A program made the position numbers and the translations under genes. The notes below the pieces were generated by a model. That model worked only from the letters and a program-made list of their open reading frames with translations, was not told the origin of the DNA and ran no database searches. From Novosphingobium sp. 9 (GTDB taxonomy: Bacteria > Pseudomonadota > Alphaproteobacteria > Sphingomonadales > Sphingomonadaceae), in contig NZ_CP022708.1 in NCBI RefSeq assembly GCF_025340265.1, positions 1,268,501 through 1,332,500 of the forward strand: 64,000 bases of DNA, in the 5' to 3' direction. Of this stretch, positions 28,327-37,002 are shown in pieces. The first letter of the stretch is position 1; each line of letters begins with the position of its first letter.

Positions 28327-28809
28327 TCAGCCCGCCAGACATTGCGAGAGATGCGCCGAGACCGGATTCCAGTGCGCGGCCTCGGCGGCGGGATAGCGCA
28401 GCTCGAACGTCACCTGCTTCTCCTTGCCGATCAGAGACTTGAGATAGACGATCCCATGTGTCCCGGTGCCCGAAAGAACGTACCAGCCCGGCTTCATGAC
28501 ATTATAGGTCACCTCGTATCCCGATTGCCGCAACCGCGCGAGATCGACCGCTCTTGCCTCTTTGGCGGACGAGGACAGCACGTTCCAGTTCCCCCAAACC
28601 GCCAGCTTCGCCCCCTGCGCCCCCGTGAAAGTGCGCCCGTCGCCATTATCGGATTCCGGCGCGGGTTCGAGCAGGCCTGCCGGATAGCAGATCGAATAAC
28701 CGAAACGCGCATTGGCATAGCTGTTCCAGCCTGTCCCGGCACTGGCGGGAAGCGCTGCAGCGCTCAGGAAACACGCCATCAGAACACAGACCGTTGTCCA
28801 GCGAGACAT
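28327..28809 (-). CDS. secreted protein of unknown function
   Basis: The 160-residue product has a signal peptide ([19 protein letters not shown]) and a mature domain with the pattern [20 protein letters not shown], then [20 protein letters not shown] and [22 protein letters not shown]. The N-terminal '[11 protein letters not shown]' and a later RYPxxE pattern occur in small periplasmic proteins of proteobacteria that I cannot name. Two or more Cys may form a disulfide (SICYP and SQCLAG). The longer open frame upstream to 28911 has no leader character. It is co-transcribed with glsA. Confidence 0.7.
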   Translation of the reverse strand: MSRWTTVCVLMACFLSAAALPASAGTGWNSYANARFGYSICYPAGLLEPAPESDNGDGRTFTGAQGAKLAVWGNWNVLSSSAKEARAVDLARLRQSGYEVTYNVMKPGWYVLSGTGTHGIVYLKSLIGKEKQVTFELRYPAAEAAHWNPVSAHLSQCLAG

Positions 28810-28913
28810 CCCGGATTCTCCAACTTGCGCAAGGCGCTGGCCGTCGCTGCGCAGTGTCTTGCCCGCAACTTCCGCGCGTGTCGAGCCGCGCCGGGAGCCG
28901 AGCCCAGCCACGA

Positions 28914-28946
28914 AAAAGGGGAGGAAGCCAAAGCCCCTCCCCTTTT
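28914..28946 (-). terminator. rho-independent terminator of alaS
   Basis: AAAAGGGGAGG and CCTCCCCTTTT are exact complementary 11-base arms round an 11-base loop, 26 bases after the alaS stop, with T-rich ends in both directions. Confidence 0.88.
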
Positions 28947-28971
28947 CTGACCCTGATCCGGCGAAAGTCGA

Positions 28972-31620
28972 TCAGCCCGCCAGCACGGCCTTGACCGCCG
29001 CAATGGCATCGGCGGCCTTGTCGCCATCAGGGCCGCCGCCCTGCGCCATGTCGGCGCGGCCGCCGCCGCCCTTGCCGCCCAGCGCGGCAACGCCTGCACG
29101 CACCAGATCGACCGCACTGATCTTGCCGGTCAGGTCCTCGGTGACGGCAGCGGCGATGCTCGCCTTGCCCTCGTTCACCGCGACGATGGCGGCGACGCCC
29201 GAACCCAGACGCTGCTTGGCCTGATCCAGCAACCCGCGCAGGTCCTTGGGGTCGAGGCCTTCGAGCACCTGACCTGCGAACTTCACGCCGTTGATCTCTT
29301 CGTCAGCCGCTTCGGCCTTGGCCGCACCGCCCGACAGCGCGAGAGCCTTCTTCGCCTCGGCGAGTTCACGCTCCAGCTTGCGACGCTCCTCGACCAGCGC
29401 GGTCACGCGGGCCTCGACCTCCTCGGGCGTGGTGCGCAACACGCTGGCCGCGCTCTTGAGCGCTTCCTCGCGACCGACCAGCCACTGGCGCGCGCCTTCG
29501 CCGGTCATCGCCTCGACACGGCGAACGCCGGAAGAGACCGCGCTTTCCGAGACGATGCGGAACACGCCGATGTCACCGGTGGCGCGCACGTGAGTCCCGC
29601 CGCACAGCTCGACCGAATACGTGCGATCCCCGGCGTGACGGCCCATCGACAGCACGCGCACTTCGTCGCCGTACTTCTCGCCAAACAGCGCCATGGCGCC
29701 GGCCTCGATGGCATCGTCCGGCGTCATCAGGCGGGTCAGCACCGCCTCGTTCGCGCGGACCTCGGCGTTCACTTCGGCCTCGATGGCAGCAATGTCGTCC
29801 GCCGTCAGCGCGGTCGGGTGCGAGAAGTCGAAGCGCAGACGCTCGGCAGCGACCAGCGAGCCCTTCTGGGTGACGTGATCGCCCAGACGATTGCGCAGCG
29901 CGGCGTGCAGCAGGTGCGTCGCCGAGTGGTTGGCGCGCACCGCATCACGACGCTCGACATCGACGACGAGGTTCACCGCATCGCCCACCTTGATCGCACC
30001 GGCCTCGACCGTACCGCTCATCGCATGCAGGCGGCCGAGCGGCTTGGCCGTGTCGGTGATCGTGATCTTCAGACCGTTCGCGCCCGTGATGGTGCCGCGA
30101 TCGCCTTCCTGACCGCCCGATTCGCCGTAGAACGGCGTCTGGTTGGTCAGCACGACAACCTCGTCACCCGCGTTCGCGGACGCGACTTCCTTGCCGTCCT
30201 TAACCAGTGCGACGACCTGACCTTCGCCGGTGGTCGAGGTGTAGCCGGTGAACTCGCTGGCGCCTTCGCGCTCGGCGATGTCGAACCACACTTCGCTGTC
30301 GGCGGCCTGACCTGAACCCTTCCAAGCGGCGCGCGCGGCGGCCTTCTGCTGCGCCATGGCGGCATCGAAACCCGCCTTGTCGACCGCGATGCCGCGCGAA
30401 CGCAGCGCGTCCTCGGTCAGATCGTAGGGGAAGCCATAGGTATCGTAGAGCTTGAACGCGGTCTCGCCCGGAAGCTCGCCGCCCTCGCCCATCCCGGCAG
30501 TCGCCTCGTCGAGCAGCTTGATGCCGTTCGACAGGGTACGGCGGAACTGCACTTCCTCGCGCTCCAGCGTCTCTTCGATCAACGGCTGTGCGCGGCCCAG
30601 CTCGGGATAGGCCTGGCCCATCTCGGCGATCAGCGCAGGCACCAGACGGTGCATCAAGGGGTCCCTGGCGCCCAGCAGGTGCGCGTGGCGCATCGCGCGG
30701 CGCATAATGCGACGCAGGACGTAACCACGGCCCTCGTTCGAGGGCAGCACGCCGTCAGCCAGCAGGAAGCTGGTCGAGCGCAAGTGATCGGCGATCACGC
30801 GGTGGCTGGCGCGGCTGTCACCCTCTGCGGCAACGCCGGTCAGGCTTTCCGACGCGGCGATCAGCGCCTTGAAGGTGTCGATATCGTAGTTGTCATGCAC
30901 GCCCTGCATCACGGCGGAGATACGCTCCAGCCCCATGCCGGTGTCGATCGAGGGCTTGGGCAGGTTGCCGACGATCTCGCCAGCCGACTGCTCGAACTGC
31001 ATGAACACGAGGTTCCAGATCTCGATGAACCGGTCACCGTCCTCATCGGGCGATCCCGGAGGGCCGCCCCAGATGTGATCGCCATGGTCGAAGAAAATTT
31101 CCGAGCACGGGCCGCACGGGCCTTCGTCGCCCATCGCCCAGAAGTTGTCCTTCGTGGGGATGCGGATGATCTTGTGATCGGGAAGCCCGGCGACCTTCTT
31201 CCACAGGTCGAACGCCTCGTCGTCCGTATGATAGACAGTGACCAGCAGCTTCTCGACCGGCAGGCCCCACTCCTTGGTCAGCAGCGTCCACGCATGGGTG
31301 ATCGCCTGCTCCTTGAAGTAGTCGCCGAAGGAGAAATTCCCCAGCATCTCGAAGAAGGTGTGGTGACGGGCGGTGTAGCCCACGTTGTCGAGATCGTTGT
31401 GCTTGCCGCCCGCGCGCACGCACTTCTGCGACGAAGTCGCGCGCGGCGTGGCGCGCGTCTCCAGCCCGGTGAACACGTTCTTGAACGGGACCATCCCGGC
31501 GTTCACGAACATCAGCGTCGGATCGTTATAGGGAACGAGCGGCGCGGAAGGGACAGCCTCGTGCCCCTGGCTGGCGAAATAGTCGAGGAAGGACCGGCGG
31601 ATTTCGTTGGTCGTGTGCAT
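28972..31620 (-). CDS. alaS: alanyl-tRNA synthetase
   Basis: The 882-residue class II synthetase has the N-terminal catalytic domain ([54 protein letters not shown]) and an editing domain with the zinc ligands HSATHLLH and [14 protein letters not shown] coiled coil ([19 protein letters not shown]) precedes the C-terminal Gly-rich domain ([18 protein letters not shown]), which aids tRNA binding. Length and motif order are normal. It ends in a strong terminator. In many bacteria recA is next to alaS; here recA is about 32 kb away. Confidence 0.97.
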   Translation of the reverse strand: MHTTNEIRRSFLDYFASQGHEAVPSAPLVPYNDPTLMFVNAGMVPFKNVFTGLETRATPRATSSQKCVRAGGKHNDLDNVGYTARHHTFFEMLGNFSFGDYFKEQAITHAWTLLTKEWGLPVEKLLVTVYHTDDEAFDLWKKVAGLPDHKIIRIPTKDNFWAMGDEGPCGPCSEIFFDHGDHIWGGPPGSPDEDGDRFIEIWNLVFMQFEQSAGEIVGNLPKPSIDTGMGLERISAVMQGVHDNYDIDTFKALIAASESLTGVAAEGDSRASHRVIADHLRSTSFLLADGVLPSNEGRGYVLRRIMRRAMRHAHLLGARDPLMHRLVPALIAEMGQAYPELGRAQPLIEETLEREEVQFRRTLSNGIKLLDEATAGMGEGGELPGETAFKLYDTYGFPYDLTEDALRSRGIAVDKAGFDAAMAQQKAAARAAWKGSGQAADSEVWFDIAEREGASEFTGYTSTTGEGQVVALVKDGKEVASANAGDEVVVLTNQTPFYGESGGQEGDRGTITGANGLKITITDTAKPLGRLHAMSGTVEAGAIKVGDAVNLVVDVERRDAVRANHSATHLLHAALRNRLGDHVTQKGSLVAAERLRFDFSHPTALTADDIAAIEAEVNAEVRANEAVLTRLMTPDDAIEAGAMALFGEKYGDEVRVLSMGRHAGDRTYSVELCGGTHVRATGDIGVFRIVSESAVSSGVRRVEAMTGEGARQWLVGREEALKSAASVLRTTPEEVEARVTALVEERRKLERELAEAKKALALSGGAAKAEAADEEINGVKFAGQVLEGLDPKDLRGLLDQAKQRLGSGVAAIVAVNEGKASIAAAVTEDLTGKISAVDLVRAGVAALGGKGGGGRADMAQGGGPDGDKAADAIAAVKAVLAG

Positions 31621-31944
31621 GATTTGCGCCGATAAGCCACGCGCGCGAGGTCGGCAAGCGCTTGGTTGCGGTCAGACTGTTCGGATTTCGCGATGATTGC
31701 GACGGCGATGCGCGAAAGCGACACCTCTCATCTTGGCGACCGGTGCCACCTGTCGTGCGATCAATGCAAGTGTGCGCCCGCAGGGTGCTGTTTCCAAACA
31801 CGCAACTCCGTCTATATGAAGAGTGACGACTCCGGCGCATGAGAGAAAACCCGGTCCCGAACCGGATTGAGGGCGCCGCCCCCCACTCTCGTCCCCGGAA
31901 AGCAGACCGATCATGACCCCGCCCGCCCTTCCCCCGGTGCTTCC
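31621..31944. other. gene-free divergent gap between alaS and the MFS gene
   Basis: These 324 bases should carry promoters for alaS and the exporter. A TTTCCA and TATATG pair with 16 bases between, at about 31790..31817, could be a rightward sigma-70 type promoter. No ORF here has gene-like features. Part of the right end (from 31867) is open in the MFS frame but reads as Pro/Arg-rich, non-leader sequence. Confidence 0.4.
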
Positions 31945-33483
31945 ATGCTGAAGCCCAGACGGCGTGGCATCGCCTCGGTCAATGCCGAGATCCGCGACGG
32001 TATCGTTCCTGCCGCAGGCGCGCTGACCCCGGCCCGCGACCCCGGAGGTCCGGAAACCTCCGGCCCGAACTACCGCGTCGTCGCGCTGATCGTGGCCTCG
32101 GCGCTGTTCATGGAATTCGTCGATGCGACCGTGCTCGCCACCGCGCTGCCGACGATGGCGCGCGACTTCGGCGTGCGCGCGCAGGACATGAGCATCGCCC
32201 TGACGTCCTACCTACTGGCGCTGGCGATCTTCATTCCGGCCTCGGGCCTGCTGGCCGACCGTTTCGGCTCACGCACGGTGTTTCGCACCGCGATCGCCCT
32301 GTTCATGATCGGAAGTCTCGCCTGCGGACAGGCTCCGACCCTCGAACTGATCGTGCTCGCCCGCTTCGTGCAGGGGATGGGCGGCGCTATGATGATCCCG
32401 GTCGGGCGCCTTGTGCTGCTGCGCTCGGTTGCCAAGCACGATATGGTGAACGCGATGTCGTGGCTGCTGGTGCCCGCGCTGATCGGCCCGATCGTCGGCC
32501 CGCCACTGGGTGGTTTCATCGTGACTTTCCTCGACTGGCGCTGGATCTTCTACATCAACCTGCCGATCGGCCTTGTCGGCCTGTGGCTGGTCACGCGCTA
32601 TATCGCCAATTTCAAGGAGGAAGAGGTCGCCCCGTTCGACCTCTCCGGCTTCATGCTGAGCGGCGTGTCGCTCGGCTGCCTGCTGTTCGGCTTCGAGATG
32701 GCAAGCCGCGCAGGTGAAGGCCTGCTCGCGCTGGCCCTGATCATCATCGGCACTATCGCAGGCGTGCTCTATATCCGCCATGCGAAAGGCCGCGAGGGCG
32801 CGATCCTCGACCTGACGCTGCTCAAGGACAAGACCTTCCGCCTCTCGGTGATCGCCGGGTCAGTGACGCGCATCACGCAAGGCGCGCAGCCGTTCCTGCT
32901 GCCGCTGATGATGCAGGTGGGCTTCGGTTTCACCGCCGCGCGCAGCGGCACGATCACCGTCGCCACTGCCGTCGGCTCGCTGGCGATGAAGGCCGCTGCC
33001 CCGCGCGTGCTGCGCCGCTTCGGGTTCCGCCGCACGCTGATCTGGAACGGCGTGATCGCGACGGCGGGCTATGCCACCTGCGGCCTGTTCAGTCCGAGCT
33101 GGCCGACTTGGGCGATGTTCGGCATCCTCGCCTTCTCGGGCTTTTTCATGTCGTTGCAATTCACGGCCTACAACACCATCGCCTACGACGGGATCGAGCA
33201 GCGCCAGATGAGCAGCGCGACGGCGTTCTACTCGACCTTCCAGCAACTGATGCTCTCGCTCGGCATCTGCGTCGCTGCGGTGGCGCTGCACCTGGCCATG
33301 CTGATTCACGGCAGCGGGCATGCGACATTGGGAGACTTCTCCGCCGCGTTCTGGGTGGTGACGGCGATCTCGCTGGCCGCCACGATCTGGAACATGCGCT
33401 TCGCCCATGACGCCGGAGCCGAGATCAGCGGCCACAGCGCGTCGCATGAAGATGCCGGGGAAGCGGAAGCAGCAAAGGGCTGA
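31945..33483 (+). CDS. MFS transporter, DHA2 (14-TM drug:H+ antiporter) family
   Basis: The 512-residue protein has about 14 hydrophobic helices. The first is VVALIVASALFMEFVDATVLATALP, with the DHA2 motif ending in ALPTMARDFG. The motif A loop is LLADRFGSRTVFR and motif C is in ALIGPIVGPPLGGFIV. The D1-type motif with Asp in TM1 is typical of EmrB/HsrA-type exporters. No EmrA-like membrane-fusion gene is adjacent, so it may work alone. The start is not certain: MLKPRRRG at 31945 lacks a clear ribosome site, and the frame is open back to 31867. Confidence 0.88.
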   Translation: MLKPRRRGIASVNAEIRDGIVPAAGALTPARDPGGPETSGPNYRVVALIVASALFMEFVDATVLATALPTMARDFGVRAQDMSIALTSYLLALAIFIPASGLLADRFGSRTVFRTAIALFMIGSLACGQAPTLELIVLARFVQGMGGAMMIPVGRLVLLRSVAKHDMVNAMSWLLVPALIGPIVGPPLGGFIVTFLDWRWIFYINLPIGLVGLWLVTRYIANFKEEEVAPFDLSGFMLSGVSLGCLLFGFEMASRAGEGLLALALIIIGTIAGVLYIRHAKGREGAILDLTLLKDKTFRLSVIAGSVTRITQGAQPFLLPLMMQVGFGFTAARSGTITVATAVGSLAMKAAAPRVLRRFGFRRTLIWNGVIATAGYATCGLFSPSWPTWAMFGILAFSGFFMSLQFTAYNTIAYDGIEQRQMSSATAFYSTFQQLMLSLGICVAAVALHLAMLIHGSGHATLGDFSAAFWVVTAISLAATIWNMRFAHDAGAEISGHSASHEDAGEAEAAKG

Positions 33484-33559
33484 GACTAGAGCGACCGCAG
33501 CAAGCGCCTCATTGCGGACGCCTTAATTTGATGCGATCGGCACGCACGATGTTGATGGA

Positions 33560-33868
33560 ATGGCTGAAGCGATGATGCCTGAACGAAATGTGATTCGCGA
33601 TTTCTGGCACGTTTCTGCCCTTTTCATCTATGGCTTTTTAATTATTCTCAGCGTCATTGTATCAACGTGCATTCTTGCAGGCTTCAACCCGGACATAATT
33701 TTCGGGAAATTCTCCGCATTCAGAAAGATGATAATCATCGCCGCAATAGCTCTTCCCATTCTTCATTTTCTAAACCGGAGATTCTCTTGGAAGAGCATAC
33801 CTATTGCGCTGACTATAGTGTTTTCACAAATTGGCTTTATCGCCAGTTTGGGCTGGCTTTACCCATAG
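33560..33868 (+). CDS. small membrane protein of unknown function, low GC
   Basis: The 102-residue product has three hydrophobic helices (FIYGFLIILSVIVSTCIL, MIIIAAIALPILHFL, IPIALTIVFSQIGFIASLGW). GC content is about 42% over 33601..33780, against roughly 65% for neighbours, and codons are AT-ending, which suggests recent acquisition. Starts at 33560, 33572 or 33575 are all possible. No family recognised. It stands alone between the MFS gene and a twin-TM gene. Confidence 0.5.
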   Translation: MAEAMMPERNVIRDFWHVSALFIYGFLIILSVIVSTCILAGFNPDIIFGKFSAFRKMIIIAAIALPILHFLNRRFSWKSIPIALTIVFSQIGFIASLGWLYP

Positions 33869-33965
33869 TTCAACGTCCGCCACCCAACCATCTCCGCTAC
33901 CCAATGGTCGTCAATTTTGTCCGCACTGCCTAGCCATCCCCTGCCCACAGGCGTACACTCCGGCC

Positions 33966-34199
33966 ATGCGTATGCTGCTCGTGCCCGTGCTGATCGTTCT
34001 GGTCGTGCTGACGGTGGTCAGTCTGGTGCGCGGTATCGTGGCGTTCCTGCGCGCCTCGCGCGAGGAGCTGGAGCATCCCACACCTGCCGGGCAGCCTTCT
34101 CCCAACCAGTTGCATCAGAACCGCATGATGTTCGCGCGGATCAAGTATCAGGCGGCGGCGGTTGTCGTCGTTGCGCTGCTGCTGGCGATGGCGCGCTGA
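33966..34199 (+). CDS. twin-TM small protein, HIG1-domain type
   Basis: The 77-residue protein has two membrane helices (LLVPVLIVLVVLTVVSLVRG and AAAVVVVALLLAMAR) joined by a polar loop, FLRASREELEHPTPAG then NQLHQNRMMFARIKYQA. The QNRMMFARIKYQ stretch before the second helix fits the bacterial HIG1/twin-TM family, linked to respiratory complexes. Starts MRM at 33966 or ML at 33972 are both possible. In sphingomonads such a gene often precedes the cobalamin adenosyltransferase, as it does here (34-base gap). That last point is from memory. Confidence 0.75.
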   Translation: MRMLLVPVLIVLVVLTVVSLVRGIVAFLRASREELEHPTPAGQPSPNQLHQNRMMFARIKYQAAAVVVVALLLAMAR

Positions 34200-34233
34200 C
34201 CGCTCCTTTCCTCCCCAGGTATCGGGATTTCTC

Positions 34234-34821
34234 TTGGTCCGACTGAACCGCATCTACACCCGCACCGGCGATACCGGCACCACCGGCCTTGTCGACGGAT
34301 CGCGCCTGCCCAAGCATCACCCGCGCATGGACGTCATCGGCCGGGTGGACGAGGCGAACTGCGCGATCGGCATGGCGGTGCGCGAACTCGACGCCGAGGA
34401 TGTTGCAGGTGGGGCCGAACTCCTCACCCGCGTCCAGAACGACATGTTCGATCTTGGCGCCGACCTTGCCACGCCTGCTTCTCCCGGCGACGATTTCGCC
34501 CCCTCCGAAATGGTTCTGCGCGTGACCATGACGCAAGTCGCATGGCTGGAGGCGCAGATCGACGCGCTGAACGAGGCGCTCGAACCGCTGCGCAGCTTCG
34601 TGCTGCCGGGCGGGAGCGAGGCTGCCGCGCGCGTCCACGTCGCCCGCGCCAGCGTGCGCGCCGCCGAACGCAGCGCCACCGCGCTGGCCGAGGAACTGGC
34701 GGTCAATCCCGCCGCGATCGCCTATCTCAACCGCCTGTCGGACCTGCTCTTCGTGCTCGCCCGCGTCGCCAACGATCAGGGTCGCGCCGACGTGCTCTGG
34801 GTGCCCGGCGCGAACAGATAG
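34234..34821 (+). CDS. cob(I)yrinic acid a,c-diamide adenosyltransferase, PduO type
   Basis: The 195-residue trimeric enzyme transfers adenosyl from ATP to cob(I)alamin to make adenosylcobalamin. Motifs: the ATP-binding N-terminus RIYTRTGDTGTTGLVDGSR, the central GRVDEANCAIGMAV, and FVLPGGSEAAARVHVARASVRAAER (shown in parts), all of PduO/MmaB. The start is taken as TTG at 34234 (MVRLNRIYTRTGD) because upstream codons have no family match; no clear ribosome site was seen. The product would supply cofactor to a B12-dependent mutase elsewhere. Confidence 0.92.
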   Translation: MVRLNRIYTRTGDTGTTGLVDGSRLPKHHPRMDVIGRVDEANCAIGMAVRELDAEDVAGGAELLTRVQNDMFDLGADLATPASPGDDFAPSEMVLRVTMTQVAWLEAQIDALNEALEPLRSFVLPGGSEAAARVHVARASVRAAERSATALAEELAVNPAAIAYLNRLSDLLFVLARVANDQGRADVLWVPGANR

Positions 34822-34905
34822 AAGCCACGCGCGGCACGGACAAATTTGACGTCCGCTGTGTGGCTACTTTGGGTGGTTAGATTCCACACCATCATATACC
34901 CAATT

Positions 34906-35065
34906 CTTCGTCATTCCCGCGAAGGCGGGAATCCAGTAGCGGCCTTGCGATGAAGTACACCTTCGCGCCCGCCGCCTCCATCCTCACATCGGCGCGATCT
35001 CGCCTGTGATCTTGGGTCCGACACGTTGCGCTGACTGGATTCCCGCCTTCGCGGGAATGACGAAG
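34906..35065. repeat. REPIN-like pair of inverted 32-bp palindromic repeats
   Basis: The units at 34906..34937 and 35034..35065 are exact reverse complements over all 32 bases. Each contains its own palindrome ATTCCCGCGAAGGCGGGAAT, flanked by CTTCGTC on one side and CCAGT on the other. The 96 bases between them are not repeated. This is the usual form of REP doublets, small non-autonomous elements spread by a RAYT transposase. None is encoded in this window. Confidence 0.85.
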
Positions 35066-35086
35066 AGGGGTGGTTAGCGGTCATAG

Positions 35087-35204
35087 CCCTCTCCCCTTCA
35101 GGGGAGAGGGTTGGGAGAGGGGAGCGCGCGACCTAACCCCTCTCAACTACGGCTAGGCAGCAAGCTGCCAAGCCTTCGTATCTCTCCCCTGAAGAGGAGA
35201 GAGG
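35087..35204. repeat. second hairpin-forming repeat cluster
   Basis: CCCTCTCCCC, TTCA, GGGGAGAGGG is a palindrome at 35087..35110. A related copy in opposite orientation lies at 35181..35204. Inside are GGGAGAGGGG and CCCCTCTC, which can also pair, and a near-palindrome GGCTAGGCAGCAAGCTGCC at 35151..35169 whose last bases extend to AAGCC. The whole could fold as one long hairpin of about 118 bases. Confidence 0.65.
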
Positions 35205-35367
35205 AAGCGTCCGCAAAGGGGTGATTTCGGACCATCCGAATTTCTCCGCGCGGTCTGGTCATTGTCTATCGTTCATGCTCTCAAGACCTTGTACGGTTTG
35301 ACATCGGCGCGCTCCGGCGTGCGACGGGATCGTCAGCAAGCCGGAGCGCCAGCAAGAGGGTACTTAC

Positions 35368-36237
35368 ATGCGCAAGGTCGGAATCATCGGTGCCGGGATC
35401 ATGGGCTCGGGCATTGCCCAGACGGTGGCGGGCAAGGGGATCGAGGTGGTGCTCGCCGACGTTTCGGCAGAGCGCGCGCAAGCGGGCAAGGCGGGGATCG
35501 CCAAAGCGCTCGGCAAGCTGGTGGCGAAGGAGAAGATCGCGCAGGCCGACGCCGATGCCCTGCTCGCGAAGATTTCCCCCGTGGGCGATACCGCCGCGAT
35601 GGCCGATTGCGATCTCGTGATCGAAGCCGCGACCGAGCGCGAGGACATCAAGGCGCGCATTTTCGAAAGCGTGGGCAAGGTGCTGGCGGCAGACGCGATC
35701 CTCGCCTCGAACACCTCCTCGATCCCGATCACCCGCATGGCCGCCGTCTCGCCCGATCCGGCGCGCTTCTGCGGGCTGCACTTCTTCAACCCGGTGCCGC
35801 TGATGGGGCTGGTCGAAGTGATCCCCGGCCTTGCCACCAGCGAAGAGACCGTCGCGCGGATGAAGGCCTTCGGCGAAGCGCTGGGCAAGACGGTGGTGCT
35901 GTGCGGCGACGAGGCAGGCTTCGTGGTCAACCGCGTGCTGTGCCCGATGCTGAACGAGGCGATCGGCGTGCTGGGCGCGGGCACCGCCTCTATCGCGGAT
36001 ATCGACGCGGCGATGAAGCTGGGCGCCAACCACCCGATGGGGCCGCTGACGCTGGCGGACTTCATCGGCCTCGACACGTTGCTGGAGATCATGAACGTGC
36101 TGGTCGAAAGCACCGGCGATCCCAAGTACCGCCCCGCCCCGCTGCTGCGCAAATATGTCGAAGCCGGATGGCTGGGCCGCAAGAGCGGACGCGGGTTCTA
36201 CGACTATGCGGGCGAGGTGCCGGTTCCCACGCGGTAA
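35368..36237 (+). CDS. 3-hydroxybutyryl-CoA dehydrogenase
   Basis: The 289-residue NAD(P)-dependent enzyme of fatty-acid/polyhydroxybutyrate-type metabolism interconverts acetoacetyl-CoA and 3-hydroxybutyryl-CoA. The dinucleotide-binding motif [14 protein letters not shown] is at the N-terminus. The catalytic segment [12 protein letters not shown] then [15 protein letters not shown] carries the catalytic His, and the C-terminal helical domain has [26 protein letters not shown] and [11 protein letters not shown]. Its size is that of the stand-alone Hbd/PaaH type, without a fused hydratase. It is preceded by AAGAGGGTACTTAC. Confidence 0.93.
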   Translation: MRKVGIIGAGIMGSGIAQTVAGKGIEVVLADVSAERAQAGKAGIAKALGKLVAKEKIAQADADALLAKISPVGDTAAMADCDLVIEAATEREDIKARIFESVGKVLAADAILASNTSSIPITRMAAVSPDPARFCGLHFFNPVPLMGLVEVIPGLATSEETVARMKAFGEALGKTVVLCGDEAGFVVNRVLCPMLNEAIGVLGAGTASIADIDAAMKLGANHPMGPLTLADFIGLDTLLEIMNVLVESTGDPKYRPAPLLRKYVEAGWLGRKSGRGFYDYAGEVPVPTR

Positions 36238-36292
36238 AGGATCGGAACTCCCCGGCGGGACCAGCCGTTGTCTCTTCTGAAGGAGATATTCG

Positions 36293-36622
36293 ATGGCCAA
36301 CCTGAACGACGATCTCGCGCACGAGAACACCCATACCGAACAGGACGAGCAGGACACGCAGGCGCAAGCCATGTCCGAAGAGGCGCGCGGTCGCGAACCG
36401 ACCAACGCCGCGCTCGACGAGGACAGCGAGAAAGGCCCCTCCAATCGCGGCGCGGTGGTTGACGAGGACGAGGAGGATCTGGTCGACCACATGATCCAGA
36501 TGGACCGCAGCGGCACCGTCGATATGAGCGCCTATCGCGGCGAGGAGACGATGGACGATCTCGAAAACCGCTATGGCCGCGCGCAAGTGGCGGACGAGGA
36601 TTTCTCGGACGACGACAGCTAG
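36293..36622 (+). CDS. small, highly acidic protein of unknown function
   Basis: The 109-residue soluble protein is dominated by Asp and Glu (for example DEDSEKGPSNRGAVVDEDEE and a DEDFSDDDS terminus), with no membrane segment and little hydrophobic core; it is likely disordered. A strong ribosome site (GAAGGAGATATTCG) precedes the ATG. It follows the dehydrogenase gene by 55 bases on the same strand. No family recognised. Confidence 0.7.
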   Translation: MANLNDDLAHENTHTEQDEQDTQAQAMSEEARGREPTNAALDEDSEKGPSNRGAVVDEDEEDLVDHMIQMDRSGTVDMSAYRGEETMDDLENRYGRAQVADEDFSDDDS

Positions 36623-36694
36623 GCGCGTAATGCCGCGAGATCGGGTTAGCCTGTGTCTAGCCCGTCTCTAGCCCCCGTTGAGCCTGTTTCAGCC

Positions 36695-36979
36695 TTACTC
36701 GCCCTGAACCTTTACCGGTGGGGGCTTGTCGGTGCTGATGGCCCAGGGATTGGTGTTGTCGGAACCTGATTTCGCATCCGAATCCGGCCCGGCATCGAAG
36801 GTCGTGCCCTGCACTGCTGCGGCGACCTTCCGGGCGTCCGCCGCAGTGGATTTCGCCGACGAATCAGAAGTCTGGTCAGGCGAGGGAATCGAACAATAAG
36901 CGGTCAGCAGCACGCTGGCCGACCAGAACAGCGCGTTCCAGCGGCTGCGAAAGACGGTTCTGATCTTCGGGCCGAACAT
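36695..36979 (-). CDS. small membrane-anchored protein of unknown function
   Basis: The 94-residue product has a basic N-terminus, one hydrophobic stretch (WNALFWSASVLLTAYC) and a polar Ser/Asp/Pro-rich remainder. LTAYC resembles a lipobox but has Tyr where Gly or Ala is expected before Cys, so lipidation is doubtful. It lies 23 bases upstream of the end of mutS's neighbour gap and is convergent with the acidic protein gene. No family recognised; could be spurious. Confidence 0.45.
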   Translation of the reverse strand: MFGPKIRTVFRSRWNALFWSASVLLTAYCSIPSPDQTSDSSAKSTAADARKVAAAVQGTTFDAGPDSDAKSGSDNTNPWAISTDKPPPVKVQGE

Positions 36980-37002
36980 GGCCTCCTGCTACGCCTCAAT
37001 CC

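Larger units (their letters stand above)
34822..35367. other. gene-free, repeat-rich gap
   Basis: There is no gene in these 546 bases. They hold an exact 32-bp inverted-repeat pair (34906..34937 and 35034..35065), a second set of hairpins at 35087..35204, and about 160 bases before the next gene that should include its promoter. Confidence 0.8.

Noticed and set aside
34906..35204. CRISPR array
   Set aside because: The repeats are inverted pairs and self-palindromes of different families, not direct repeats with regular unique spacers, and no cas gene is near.
36695..36979. Lipoprotein call for the small protein downstream of mutS
   Set aside because: The would-be lipobox is TAYC; Tyr before Cys is not accepted by the usual consensus, so I call only a membrane anchor.
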